The notes under the pieces were generated by a model. That model did not search any database. It was not told the origin of the DNA and was given only the letters and a program-made list of their open reading frames with translations. Source: Pseudomonas sp. BBP2017 (GTDB lineage: Bacteria > Pseudomonadota > Gammaproteobacteria > Pseudomonadales > Pseudomonadaceae). Taken from it: a DNA stretch of 64,000 nucleotides. The DNA lies in the NCBI RefSeq assembly GCF_003024385.1, contig NZ_PVZN01000013.1, positions 86,983 through 150,982 on the forward strand, in the 5' to 3' direction. The position numbers and the translations under genes are program-made. Below, in pieces: positions 51,847 through 60,916 of this stretch (the first letter of the stretch is position 1; each line of letters starts with the position of its first letter).

Positions 51847-53289
51847 ATGAGCACAGCAATCAGTCCGACTGCTTATAACTATAAGGTCGTCCGCCAGTTC
51901 GCCATCATGACGGTGGTCTGGGGGATCCTTGGCATGGGGCTTGGAGTCTTCATCGCCTCGCAACTGGTATGGCCCCAGCTGAACCTGGACCTGCCATGGA
52001 CGAGTTTTGGACGCCTGCGCCCACTGCACACCAACCTGGTGATTTTCGCCTTCGGTGGCTGTGCACTGTTTGCCACTTCTTATTATGTCGTGCAGCGTAC
52101 CTGCCAGACGCGACTGATTTCCGACAGCCTCGCGGCCTTCACCTTCTGGGGTTGGCAAGCAGTGATCGTCGGTGCGCTCATTACCCTGCCGCTGGGCTAC
52201 ACCACGACCAAGGAGTACGCCGAGCTGGAATGGCCGATCGCCATTTTGCTGGCCATTGTCTGGGTCACCTACGGCGTGGTGTTCTTCGGTACCATCGTCA
52301 AGCGCAAGACCAAGCACATTTATGTCGGTAACTGGTTCTACGGTGCGTTCATCGTGGTGACCGCGATGCTGCATATCGTCAACCACATGTCGCTGCCGGT
52401 CAGCCTGTTCAAGTCCTACTCGGCTTACTCGGGCGCCACCGACGCGATGATCCAGTGGTGGTACGGCCACAACGCCGTAGGTTTCTTCCTGACCACCGGT
52501 TTCCTCGGCATGATGTACTACTTCGTGCCGAAACAGGCCGAGCGTCCGATCTACTCCTATCGTCTGTCGATCGTGCACTTCTGGGCACTGATCACCCTGT
52601 ACATCTGGGCCGGCCCTCACCACCTGCACTACACCGCCCTGCCGGACTGGGCGCAGTCGCTGGGCATGGCCATGTCGATCATTCTCCTGGCGCCAAGCTG
52701 GGGCGGCATGATCAACGGCATGATGACCCTGTCGGGCGCCTGGCATAAGCTGCGCACCGACCCGATCCTGCGCTTCCTCGTGGTTTCCCTGGCGTTCTAC
52801 GGCATGTCGACCTTCGAAGGTCCGATGATGGCGATCAAGACCGTCAACTCGCTGTCGCACTACACCGACTGGACCGTCGGCCACGTACACGCCGGCGCGT
52901 TGGGCTGGGTAGCGATGATCTCTATCGGTGCTCTGTACCACATGATCCCGAAAGTCTATGGCCGCGAGCAGATGCACAGCATCGGCCTGATCAACGCCCA
53001 CTTCTGGCTGGCGACCATCGGCACCGTACTGTACATCTCCTCGATGTGGGTCAACGGTATCACCCAAGGCCTGATGTGGCGTGCAATCAACGATGACGGC
53101 ACCCTCACCTACTCCTTCGTCGAAGCCCTGCAGGCCAGCCATCCAGGCTTCATCGTCCGTGCCCTGGGCGGTGCATTCTTCGCCTCCGGCATGCTGCTGA
53201 TGGCCTACAACGTCTACCGTACCGTGCGCGCCTCGAAGCCGGCCGAAGCTGAAGCCGCCGCTCAGATCGCTGTAGTTGGAGCTCACTGA
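51847..53289 (+). CDS. ccoN2: cbb3 cytochrome c oxidase subunit I (CcoN-2), 480 aa
   Basis: Paralogue of CcoN-1 with the same helix pattern and ligand motifs (WYGHNAVGFFLT, GPHHLHYTALP, HVHAGALGW). Much of the middle and C-terminal part is almost identical to CcoN-1, while the beginning and extreme end differ. Ends one base into ccoO2. Starts the second operon; no clear Anr site upstream, in contrast to ccoN1. Confidence 0.96.
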   Translation: MSTAISPTAYNYKVVRQFAIMTVVWGILGMGLGVFIASQLVWPQLNLDLPWTSFGRLRPLHTNLVIFAFGGCALFATSYYVVQRTCQTRLISDSLAAFTFWGWQAVIVGALITLPLGYTTTKEYAELEWPIAILLAIVWVTYGVVFFGTIVKRKTKHIYVGNWFYGAFIVVTAMLHIVNHMSLPVSLFKSYSAYSGATDAMIQWWYGHNAVGFFLTTGFLGMMYYFVPKQAERPIYSYRLSIVHFWALITLYIWAGPHHLHYTALPDWAQSLGMAMSIILLAPSWGGMINGMMTLSGAWHKLRTDPILRFLVVSLAFYGMSTFEGPMMAIKTVNSLSHYTDWTVGHVHAGALGWVAMISIGALYHMIPKVYGREQMHSIGLINAHFWLATIGTVLYISSMWVNGITQGLMWRAINDDGTLTYSFVEALQASHPGFIVRALGGAFFASGMLLMAYNVYRTVRASKPAEAEAAAQIAVVGAH

Positions 53290-53897
53290 TGAAGCATGAA
53301 GTAGTCGAGAAAAATATCGGCCTGCTGGCCTTCTTCATGGTCATCGCCGTGAGTATCGGCGGCCTGACCCAGATCGTCCCGTTGTTTTTCCAGGACGTCA
53401 CCAACAAGCCGGTCGAGGGTATGAAGCCACGTACCGCGCTGGAACTGGAAGGTCGTGACATCTACATCCGCGAAGGCTGCGTGCAGTGCCACTCGCAGAT
53501 GATCCGTCCGTTCCGTGCCGAAACCGAGCGCTACGGTCACTACTCGGTCGCCGGTGAAAGCGTCTGGGACCACCCGTTCCTGTGGGGTTCCAAGCGTACC
53601 GGTCCGGACTTGGCGCGCGTCGGCGGCCGTTACTCCGATGACTGGCACCGTGCGCACCTGTACAACCCGCGCAACGTCGTGCCCGAGTCGAAAATGCCAG
53701 CCTATCCATGGCTGGTAGAGAACAAGCTCGATGGCAAGGACACCGTCAAAAAGATGGAAGTCCTGCGCACCCTCGGCACGCCGTACACCGACGCAGACAT
53801 CGCCGGTGCCCGCGACGCGGTCAAGGGCAAGACTGAAATGGACGCTCTGGTGGCCTACCTGCAAGGCCTGGGCACCATCATCAAAAGCAAACGGTGA
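53289..53897 (+). CDS. ccoO2: cbb3 oxidase mono-haem subunit II (CcoO-2), 202 aa
   Basis: Same length and layout as CcoO-1: N-terminal helix, CVQCHSQMIRP, ESKMPAYPWL. The C-terminal third is the divergent part (LDGKDTVKKMEVLRTLG). The ATG overlaps the ccoN2 stop (TGATG). Confidence 0.96.
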   Translation: MKHEVVEKNIGLLAFFMVIAVSIGGLTQIVPLFFQDVTNKPVEGMKPRTALELEGRDIYIREGCVQCHSQMIRPFRAETERYGHYSVAGESVWDHPFLWGSKRTGPDLARVGGRYSDDWHRAHLYNPRNVVPESKMPAYPWLVENKLDGKDTVKKMEVLRTLGTPYTDADIAGARDAVKGKTEMDALVAYLQGLGTIIKSKR

Positions 53898-53902
53898 CAT
53901 TG

Positions 53903-54100
53903 ATGGATATCGGGATGATTCGTGGCCTGGGCACCGTCGTGGTGATGGTGGCCTTTATTGGCCTGGCGTTGTGGGTGTTCAGTTCTCGGCGCAAGTCCGA
54001 GTTCGACGAAGCGACCATGCTGCCCTTCGCGGATGATCCCGAAGCCAGCAAGCACGTCGAGCAAGCGCAAGCGAAAGCGTCTAGGAGTAACAACGAATGA
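53903..54100 (+). CDS. ccoQ2: cbb3 oxidase small subunit CcoQ-2, 65 aa
   Basis: Single helix (LGTVVVMVAFIGLALWVF) and RRKSEFDEATMLPFADD. I prefer the ATG at 53903, preceded by GGTGA five bases upstream and giving the same 65 residues as CcoQ-1, over the GTG at 53894 that overlaps the ccoO2 stop. Overlaps ccoP2 by four bases. Confidence 0.88.
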   Translation: MDIGMIRGLGTVVVMVAFIGLALWVFSSRRKSEFDEATMLPFADDPEASKHVEQAQAKASRSNNE

Positions 54101-55077
54101 CTACCTTCTGGAGTCTGTACGTCACCGTTTTGAGTCTGGGCACGATCTTCGCCCTGACCTGGCTACTGCTGTCCACCCGCAAGGGCCAGCGCAGCGAACC
54201 CACCGATGAAATCGTCGGCCACTCGTTCGATGGCATCGAGGAGTATGACAACCCGTTGCCGCAATGGTGGTTCTGGCTATTTGTCGGCACTATCGTTTTC
54301 GCCCTGGGTTATCTGGCGCTGTACCCCGGCCTGGGTAACTGGAAAGGCGTATTGCCTGGCTACCAGTACGTGGATAACGAGAAAAAGACCGAGTTCGCCA
54401 ACGGCCAGCCTGGCTGGACCGGTGTGCACGAGTGGGAAAAGGAAATGGCGCGCGCCGACGCCAAGTTTGGGCCGATTTTCGCCAAATTTGCGGCAATGCC
54501 TATTGAAGAAGTGGCCAAGGATCCGCAAGCCCTGAAGATGGGCGGCCGTCTGTTCGCCTCCAACTGCTCGGTGTGCCACGGCTCCGACGCCAAGGGGGCT
54601 TACGGCTTCCCTAACCTGACCGACAACGATTGGCGCTGGGGCGGCGAACCGGCAACCATCAAGGCGAGCATCATGGGCGGTCGTCATGGTGTGATGCCGG
54701 CTTGGTCGGAAGTCATCGGCGAGCAAGGCGTTGCCGACGTTGCCGCTTATGTCCTGACCAACCTGGATGGCCGCAAGCTGCCAGAAGGCGCGAAAGCCGA
54801 CGTCGCCAACGGCCAGAAGATCTTCGCTGCCAACTGTGTGGCCTGCCACGGTCCTGAAGGTAAAGGCACCCCAGCGATGGGCGCGCCGAACCTGACGCAC
54901 CCACAGGCGTTCATCTACGGTTCGAGCTTCGCGCAACTGCAGCAGACCATCCGTTACGGCCGTCAGGGCCAGATGCCTGCCCAGGAAGCGATTCAGGGCA
55001 ACGACAAGGTCCACCTGTTGGCAGCCTATGTCTACAGCCTGTCGCATCAAGGTGAAAAGGCGGCTGAGGCGAAGTAA
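54097..55077 (+). CDS. ccoP2: cbb3 oxidase di-haem subunit III (CcoP-2), 326 aa
   Basis: Two N-terminal helices and two haem c sites (CSVCHGSDAKGAYGFP, CVACHGPEGKGTPAM). It is eleven residues longer than CcoP-1 because of an insertion after the second helix (YQYVDNEKKTEFANGQPG), a periplasmic linker. Ends with its own terminator. Confidence 0.96.
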   Translation: MTTFWSLYVTVLSLGTIFALTWLLLSTRKGQRSEPTDEIVGHSFDGIEEYDNPLPQWWFWLFVGTIVFALGYLALYPGLGNWKGVLPGYQYVDNEKKTEFANGQPGWTGVHEWEKEMARADAKFGPIFAKFAAMPIEEVAKDPQALKMGGRLFASNCSVCHGSDAKGAYGFPNLTDNDWRWGGEPATIKASIMGGRHGVMPAWSEVIGEQGVADVAAYVLTNLDGRKLPEGAKADVANGQKIFAANCVACHGPEGKGTPAMGAPNLTHPQAFIYGSSFAQLQQTIRYGRQGQMPAQEAIQGNDKVHLLAAYVYSLSHQGEKAAEAK

Positions 55078-55094
55078 TTCGCACAGCCACCCAA

Positions 55095-55127
55095 AGGCCC
55101 CGTCAGTGCAGACTGGCGGGGCTTTTT
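55095..55127 (+). terminator. terminator of the second cco operon
   Basis: GCCCCGTCAG / CTGGCGGGGC stem followed by six T, 18 bases after ccoP2. Confidence 0.9.
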
Positions 55128-55135
55128 TACAGATG

Positions 55136-55209
55136 CTGTGGGAGCGGGCTTGCCCCGCAATTGCAAGCTGTCAGCCACATCCCATCGCGGGGCAAGCCCG
55201 CTCCCACAG
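55136..55209. repeat. inverted pair of REP elements
   Basis: Two 23-base REP arms facing each other across 28 bases, right after the ccoP2 terminator; the arm order is opposite to the pair at 47342. The remaining 200 bases to ccoG hold no gene and no clear promoter. Confidence 0.9.
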
Positions 55210-55409
55210 GGTTAAGACAGTTCGCATGACCCAGATCAATTGACACGCCCACTACACTAATCACCAGGCAAACCCAACGCGACTAAAGGTCGCAGCCATG
55301 CCCCATGCTGCCACTACAGGCGTATTATCCGACCTAGAGCAGCATAAACTTCTGACTGCGGTCGGCACGCACTGATCGCGGCGTTATTCCACTGCCGTGG
55401 GACTCAATG

Positions 55410-56825
55410 ATGAGCAAGCAGATTCCAGTACATGATGTCACCCCGCCTGCCAATAAAGACAAAGACAGCGTCGATCTCTACGCCTCTCGGGAAAAAATTT
55501 ACACCCGGGCCTTCACCGGCTTGTTTCGCAATTTGCGCATGGCCGGCGGCGCCATCCTGTTCCTGCTGTATTTCGGCACGGTGTGGCTGAACTGGGGCGA
55601 GCACCAGGCGGTCTGGTGGAACCTGCCTGAGCGCAAGTTCTACATCTTCGGCGCCACCATCTGGCCCCAGGACTTCATCCTGCTTTCCGGCCTGCTGATC
55701 GTTGCCGCCTTCGGCCTGTTCTTCATCACCGTGTTCGCCGGCCGGGTCTGGTGCGGCTACACCTGCCCGCAGAGCGTCTGGACCTGGATTTTCATGTGGT
55801 GCGAGAAGGTCACGGAAGGTGACCGCAACCAGCGCATGAAGCTGGACAAGGCGCCCATGAGCGGCAACAAATTTCTGCGCAAACTGGCCAAGCACAGCCT
55901 ATGGCTGCTGATCGGTTTTGTCACCGGCATGACCTTCGTCGGCTACTTCTCGCCGATCCGCGAGCTGGTGGTGGAGTTCTTCACTGGCCAGGCCGATGGC
56001 TGGGCTTATTTCTGGGTCGGTTTCTTCACCCTCGCCACCTACGGCAACGCCGGTTGGCTGCGCGAGCAAGTGTGCGTATACATGTGCCCCTATGCCCGCT
56101 TCCAGAGCGTGATGTTCGACAAGGACACGCTGATCGTCTCCTACGATCCACGTCGCGGCGAAACCCGCGGCCCACGCAAGAAAGACCTCGACTACAAGGC
56201 CAAAGGCCTGGGTGATTGCATCGATTGCACCATGTGCGTCCAGGTCTGCCCGACCGGTATCGACATTCGAGATGGCTTGCAGATCGAGTGCATCGGCTGC
56301 GCCGCCTGCATCGATGCCTGTGACACCATCATGGACAAGATGAACTACCCCAAAGGCCTGATCAGCTACACCACCGAGCACAACCTTTCCGGGCAGAAAA
56401 CCCACATGTTGCGCCCGCGCCTGATCGGTTATGCGGTGGTCTTGCTGAGCATGATCGCCCTGCTTGCCAGCGCCTTCGTGATGCGCTCGCTGGTCGGCTT
56501 CGATGTCAGCAAGGACCGCGTTCTGTACCGCGAAAATGCCCAGGGCCGGATCGAAAACGTCTACAGCCTGAAGGTCATGAACAAAGACCAGCGCGACCAC
56601 GTCTATGTGCTTGAAGCCGCCGGCCTGCCGGACCTCAAGCTTGAAGGCGCAAGGGAAATCCGCGTCGCCGCCGGTGATATCGTCAGCCTGCCGGTACAAC
56701 TGTCGATGGCCCCGGAGAAACTGCCGTCGAGCACCAACGAAGTCACCTTCATCCTCAAGGACGCTGACGACCGCGCCACCCAGGTTGAAGCCAAGAGCCG
56801 CTTCATCGGCCCACAAATTCGATAA
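55410..56825 (+). CDS. ccoG: cbb3 oxidase assembly ferredoxin CcoG (RdxA/FixG-like), 471 aa
   Basis: Membrane iron-sulfur protein that reduces copper for cbb3 assembly. Five membrane helices, a polyferredoxin part with CTMCVQVCPTGIDIRDG and CIGCAACIDACD (two [4Fe-4S] clusters), the YTCPQSVWTWIF motif, and a C-terminal periplasmic immunoglobulin-like domain. Two in-frame ATGs are adjacent at 55407 and 55410; the second has the better spacing from GGGA. First gene of ccoGHIS. Confidence 0.95.
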   Translation: MSKQIPVHDVTPPANKDKDSVDLYASREKIYTRAFTGLFRNLRMAGGAILFLLYFGTVWLNWGEHQAVWWNLPERKFYIFGATIWPQDFILLSGLLIVAAFGLFFITVFAGRVWCGYTCPQSVWTWIFMWCEKVTEGDRNQRMKLDKAPMSGNKFLRKLAKHSLWLLIGFVTGMTFVGYFSPIRELVVEFFTGQADGWAYFWVGFFTLATYGNAGWLREQVCVYMCPYARFQSVMFDKDTLIVSYDPRRGETRGPRKKDLDYKAKGLGDCIDCTMCVQVCPTGIDIRDGLQIECIGCAACIDACDTIMDKMNYPKGLISYTTEHNLSGQKTHMLRPRLIGYAVVLLSMIALLASAFVMRSLVGFDVSKDRVLYRENAQGRIENVYSLKVMNKDQRDHVYVLEAAGLPDLKLEGAREIRVAAGDIVSLPVQLSMAPEKLPSSTNEVTFILKDADDRATQVEAKSRFIGPQIR

Positions 56826-56837
56826 GAGACTGAACCT

Positions 56838-57377
56838 ATGCCTCCTGCAACCGCCGCAAGCCCCTGGTACAAGCACCTCTGGCCGTGGATCATCATCGGC
56901 GTGCTGGCCACCTCGGTGACTCTGAGCCTGACCATGGTGACCATTGCGGTGAACAACCCCGACAACCTGGTCAACGACAACTACTACGAGGCTGGCAAAG
57001 GCATCAACCGCTCGTTGGACCGGGAACTGCTGGCGCAGACCCTGAACCTAAAGGCCAGCGTGCATCTGGACGAGCTGACCGGTGAAGTCGAGCTGCGCCT
57101 GAGCGGTAACAGCCAGCCGCAAACCCTGGAGCTGAACCTGATTTCGCCGACCCAGCCGGAGAAAGACCGCAGGATCGTCCTGACCCGGAGCGCCAGCGAA
57201 GCCGGACGCTATGTCGGCCAGCTCAGCGACAAGATCGAAGGCCGTCGGTTCGTCGAGCTGCTCGGCAGCCAGAATGAACACGTCTGGCGCCTGTTTGAAG
57301 AAGAACAGGTCGGCCACGATATAACCCTGCAGCTGGGCGACGAAGCGCTGCAAGGGGCTGAACACCTCGAAAAATGA
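56838..57377 (+). CDS. ccoH: cbb3 oxidase assembly protein CcoH (FixH), 179 aa
   Basis: One N-terminal helix (WIIIGVLATSVTLSLTMVTIA) followed by NNPDNLVNDNYYEAGKGIN, the FixH signature, and a periplasmic beta domain. Twelve bases after ccoG. Needed for cbb3 stability. Confidence 0.93.
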   Translation: MPPATAASPWYKHLWPWIIIGVLATSVTLSLTMVTIAVNNPDNLVNDNYYEAGKGINRSLDRELLAQTLNLKASVHLDELTGEVELRLSGNSQPQTLELNLISPTQPEKDRRIVLTRSASEAGRYVGQLSDKIEGRRFVELLGSQNEHVWRLFEEEQVGHDITLQLGDEALQGAEHLEK

Positions 57378-57386
57378 GTCGGCCTT

Positions 57387-57447
57387 GATCGCGGGGCAAG
57401 CCCGCTCCCACTGAGACACACTGTGGGAGCGGGCTTGCCCCGCGATC
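57387..57447. repeat. inverted pair of REP elements inside the ccoGHIS cluster
   Basis: Two perfect 25-base arms around an 11-base loop in the 101-base ccoH-ccoI gap. As a very stable hairpin it may lower transcription into ccoI. Confidence 0.93.
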
Positions 57448-57478
57448 AGGTTCACCCCGGACCTTGCGATAGATTGCC

Positions 57479-59932
57479 ATGACCAGCCCCACGCCCTGCT
57501 ACCACTGCGCCCTGCCCGTTCCTGCCGGTAGCCACTTCACCGCCGTGGTACTCGGCCAGGACCGGCTGTTCTGCTGCCCGGGTTGTCAGGCCGTGGCCGA
57601 AGCCATTGTCGCCGGCAACCTGGAAAGCTATTACCAGCATCGCAGTGAGGCCAGCGCCAACCCCGATGCCCTGCCCCAGCAACTGGTCGACGAACTGGCC
57701 CTGTATGACCGTGCCGATGTGCAAAAACCTTTCGTTCGCCACAGCGGTGAGCTGGCCGAAACCACCCTGCTGATCGAAGGCATCAGCTGCGCCGCGTGCG
57801 GCTGGCTGATCGAGAAACACCTGCGCAACCTGCCGGGCGTTGCCGAAGCGCGGCTGAACCTGTCCAACCACCGCCTGCAGGTCAACTGGGCCGACAGCCA
57901 ACTACCGCTGTCCAGGCTGCTGGCCGAGCTGCGCCACATCGGTTACGCGGCGCACCCTTATCAGGCCGACCGCGCCGCCGAACAGCTGGCCAATGAAAAC
58001 CGCACCGCCCTGCGCCAACTGGGAGTCGCCGGCCTGCTGTGGTTCCAGGCGATGATGGCGACCATGGCCACCTGGCCGGAGTTCAACATCGACCTGAGCG
58101 CGGAACTGCATACCATCCTGCGCTGGGTCGCGCTGTTCCTGACTACTCCCATCGTTTTCTACAGTTGCGCGCCGTTCTTCCGTGGCGCCGCCCGCGACCT
58201 GCGCACGCGCCACCTGACCATGGACGTCTCGGTCTCGCTGGCCATCGGCCTGGCCTATGGCGCTGGCATCTGGACCGCGATCACCGGCAGCGGCGAGCTG
58301 TATTTCGATGCCGTGGGCATGTTCGCCCTATTCCTGCTGGCAGGCCGCTACCTGGAGCGCCGCGCCCGTGAGCGCACCGCAGCAGCCACCGCGCAGTTGG
58401 TCAACCTGCTGCCAGCCTCGTGCCTGCGCCTGGGCGCGGCAGGCCAAAGCGAACGGATCCTGCTCAGTGAGTTGCAACTGGGTGATTGCGTATTGATCCA
58501 ACCCGGCCATGTCGTGCCTGCCGACGGGCGCATCATCAGTGGCCAGTCGAGCGTCGATGAGTCGCTGCTGACCGGTGAGTACCTACCCCAGCCCCGCCGC
58601 GCGGGCGATGCAGTAACCGCCGGAACCTTGAATGTGGAAAGCGCACTGACCGTCGAGGTCCAGGCCCTGGGCCAGGACACGCGCCTGTCGGCCATCGTCC
58701 GCCTGCTAGAGCGGGCACAGTCGGAAAAGCCGCGCTTGGCGGAAATCGCCGACCGTGCTTCGCAATGGTTCCTGCTGTTCTCCCTGATCGCCGCCGCCGC
58801 CATCGGCCTGCTCTGGTGGCAGCTGGACCCCTCCCGGGCGTTCTGGATTGTCCTGGCCATGCTGGTCGCCACCTGCCCTTGCGCACTGTCGCTGGCCACA
58901 CCGACCGCACTGACCGCCGCCACCGGCACCCTGCACAAACTCGGCCTGCTGCTGACCCGCGGCCATGTTCTCGAAGGCCTGAACCAGATCGATACGGTGA
59001 TCTTCGACAAAACCGGCACCCTCACCGAAGGTCGCCTGACCTTGCGCGCCATTCGCCCGCTGGCCGCCGCCGACGCCGATCAGTGCCTGATGCTTGCCGC
59101 AGCCCTGGAAAACCGCTCCGAGCACCCGATTGCCCGGGCCTTCGGGCGCGCCAGCGTTGCCGCCGATGAGGTTCACGCCGAGCCTGGCCTGGGGCTTGAA
59201 GGCGTGGTGCAGGGGCAACGCCTGCGCATCGGCGAAGCGGGTTTCGTCTGCGCCCTGAGCGGCACCGTAGCCCCGGCGATGCCCGCTGAGCCAGGTCAGT
59301 GGCTGTTGCTGGGCGACACCCAGGGCGCCCTGGCCTGGCTGGTGCTCGACGACCGCCTGCGCAATGACGCCGCCGACCTGCTCGCTGCCTGTCGCGCCCG
59401 TGGCTGGCAGACCTTGCTGCTGTCCGGCGACAGCTCGCCGATGGTACAGAGCGTGGCCGCCGAGCTGCAGATTGACCAGGCCATCGGCGGCTTGCGCCCG
59501 GACGACAAACTGGAAAAACTCAAAGCCCTGCAACTGCAGGGCCGCAAAGTGCTGATGCTCGGCGACGGGGTCAACGATGTACCGGTGCTGGCCGCCGCGG
59601 ATATCAGTATTGCCATGGGCTCGGCCACCGACCTGGCCAAGACCAGCGCCGACGCGGTGCTGCTGTCCAATCGCCTTGACGCGCTGGTGCAGGCCTTCAG
59701 CCTGGCCCGGCGCACGCGCCGGATCATTATCGAGAACCTGCTCTGGGCAGCACTGTATAATGGTCTGATGCTGCCCTTTGCCGCCCTCGGCTGGATCACG
59801 CCAGTGTGGGCGGCCATTGGCATGTCCGTCAGTTCGCTGATCGTGGTGCTCAACGCCCTGCGCCTGACCCGCATCAGCGATCCGACCAGCAGCGCCACAG
59901 CAACCCGCGACTCACACCCGGCTACGGCCTGA
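57479..59932 (+). CDS. ccoI: copper-exporting P1-type ATPase CcoI (FixI), 817 aa
   Basis: Delivers copper for the cbb3 CuB site. N-terminal cysteine region (CYHCALPVP, RLFCCPGCQAV), then a heavy-metal-associated domain with GISCAACGWL (Cys104, Cys107). Eight membrane helices with CPCALSLATPTA as the transport site, phosphorylation motif DKTGTLTEG and hinge GDGVNDVPVL. The N-terminal extension and the CPC motif define the FixI/CcoI branch. Length is normal. Confidence 0.96.
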   Translation: MTSPTPCYHCALPVPAGSHFTAVVLGQDRLFCCPGCQAVAEAIVAGNLESYYQHRSEASANPDALPQQLVDELALYDRADVQKPFVRHSGELAETTLLIEGISCAACGWLIEKHLRNLPGVAEARLNLSNHRLQVNWADSQLPLSRLLAELRHIGYAAHPYQADRAAEQLANENRTALRQLGVAGLLWFQAMMATMATWPEFNIDLSAELHTILRWVALFLTTPIVFYSCAPFFRGAARDLRTRHLTMDVSVSLAIGLAYGAGIWTAITGSGELYFDAVGMFALFLLAGRYLERRARERTAAATAQLVNLLPASCLRLGAAGQSERILLSELQLGDCVLIQPGHVVPADGRIISGQSSVDESLLTGEYLPQPRRAGDAVTAGTLNVESALTVEVQALGQDTRLSAIVRLLERAQSEKPRLAEIADRASQWFLLFSLIAAAAIGLLWWQLDPSRAFWIVLAMLVATCPCALSLATPTALTAATGTLHKLGLLLTRGHVLEGLNQIDTVIFDKTGTLTEGRLTLRAIRPLAAADADQCLMLAAALENRSEHPIARAFGRASVAADEVHAEPGLGLEGVVQGQRLRIGEAGFVCALSGTVAPAMPAEPGQWLLLGDTQGALAWLVLDDRLRNDAADLLAACRARGWQTLLLSGDSSPMVQSVAAELQIDQAIGGLRPDDKLEKLKALQLQGRKVLMLGDGVNDVPVLAAADISIAMGSATDLAKTSADAVLLSNRLDALVQAFSLARRTRRIIIENLLWAALYNGLMLPFAALGWITPVWAAIGMSVSSLIVVLNALRLTRISDPTSSATATRDSHPATA

Positions 59933-59944
59933 TCAGGAGCTTCC

Positions 59945-60157
59945 ATGCCTGCGCTATACATCATGATTCCGGCCGCGCTGCTGATTGTCGCCATCGCCAT
60001 CTACATCTTCTTCTGGGCGGTGGACAGCGGTCAGTACGACGACCTCGACAGCCCGGCCCACAGCATCCTGTTCGACGATCAGGACCCACAGCACACCGCC
60101 GCGATGGATGAAGCCGACGGCAAGAAACCCGACGACGGCACCCCACCCCGTGCTTGA
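59945..60157 (+). CDS. ccoS: cbb3 oxidase assembly protein CcoS, 70 aa
   Basis: Small protein with one N-terminal helix (LYIMIPAALLIVAIAIYIFFWAV trimmed to residues 4-25) followed by SGQYDDLDSPAHSILFDD, the CcoS signature. Twelve bases after ccoI. Needed for cofactor insertion into CcoN. Confidence 0.93.
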   Translation: MPALYIMIPAALLIVAIAIYIFFWAVDSGQYDDLDSPAHSILFDDQDPQHTAAMDEADGKKPDDGTPPRA

Positions 60158-60833
60158 GCTGCTACCCCTGCTCAGCTCGGCGCTGATCCTCGGTTTGCTG
60201 GGCGGCGGTCATTGCCTGGGGATGTGCGGCGGGCTGATGGGTGCCCTGACCCTGGCCATCCCCAAAGAACAGCGCAGCCGGCGCTTTCGCCTGCTGCTGG
60301 CCTACAACCTGGGACGCATCTTCAGCTACGCCTTGGCCGGCTTGCTGCTGGGCCTGGCCGGCTGGGCCGTGGCCAATAGCCCGGTGGCACTGGGCATGCG
60401 TGTGGTCGCAGCGTTGCTGTTGATCAGCATGGGGCTGTACCTGGCTGGCTGGTGGAGTGGCTTGACCCGCATCGAAGGCCTGGGACGCGGCTTGTGGCGC
60501 CACATACAGCCCGTGGCCAACCGCCTGCTGCCGGTATCCAGCCTGCCTCGCGCCCTGCTGCTGGGCGCCCTGTGGGGCTGGCTGCCATGCGGTCTGGTCT
60601 ACAGCACCCTGCTGTGGGCCGCGAGCCAGGGCAACGCAGCTGACAGCGCCCTGCTGATGCTGGCCTTCGGTCTTGGCACCTGGCCAGTGCTGCTGGCCAC
60701 TGGGCTTGCCGCCGAACGCACCAGCGCCCTGCTACGCAAACGTGGCCTACGGATCGCTGGCGGTGTACTGGTGATCCTGTTCGGCTTCTGGACCCTGCCC
60801 GGCCCCCACCAGCACTGGCTAATGGGCCACTGA
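60150..60833 (+). CDS. SafE/TauE-like membrane protein (DsbD-core/UreH-like), 227 aa
   Basis: Six hydrophobic segments with the family motif GGGHCLGMCGGLMGALT near the N-terminus (Cys pair in helix 1) and WGWLPCGLVYSTLLWA later. The motif pair recalls the DsbD membrane core; such proteins usually follow ccoS and are proposed to handle copper or sulfur transport. The start is taken as GTG 60150, which overlaps ccoS by eight bases; codons upstream in this frame are the ccoS shadow. Confidence 0.85.
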   Translation: MLELLPLLSSALILGLLGGGHCLGMCGGLMGALTLAIPKEQRSRRFRLLLAYNLGRIFSYALAGLLLGLAGWAVANSPVALGMRVVAALLLISMGLYLAGWWSGLTRIEGLGRGLWRHIQPVANRLLPVSSLPRALLLGALWGWLPCGLVYSTLLWAASQGNAADSALLMLAFGLGTWPVLLATGLAAERTSALLRKRGLRIAGGVLVILFGFWTLPGPHQHWLMGH

Positions 60834-60840
60834 AGTGCTG

Positions 60841-60882
60841 TTGATGCAGGTCAAGGCGGGCTTTTTACCAGCGCCCTAGAAT
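60841..60882 (+). promoter_or_regulatory. Anr-dependent promoter of hemN
   Basis: TTGATGCAGGTCAA (60841-60854) matches the Anr box at nine of ten positions. TAGAAT at 60877-60882 is a good -10; the implied start near 60889 puts the box centre at -41.5, the classic class II position. Confidence 0.75.
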
Positions 60883-60916
60883 TTGCACACTGCTGCTCAT
60901 TCTGGGGATTGCCCAC

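Noticed and set aside
55226..55239. ATGACCCAGATCAA upstream of ccoG as an Anr box.
   Set aside because: Only eight of ten positions match, it is about 180 bases from ccoG and no -10 lies at the expected distance.
47342..57447. Repeated near-identical palindromes as a CRISPR array or phage attachment sites.
   Set aside because: The copies are scattered in separate intergenic gaps as inverted pairs with no spacer array or cas genes; they are REP elements.
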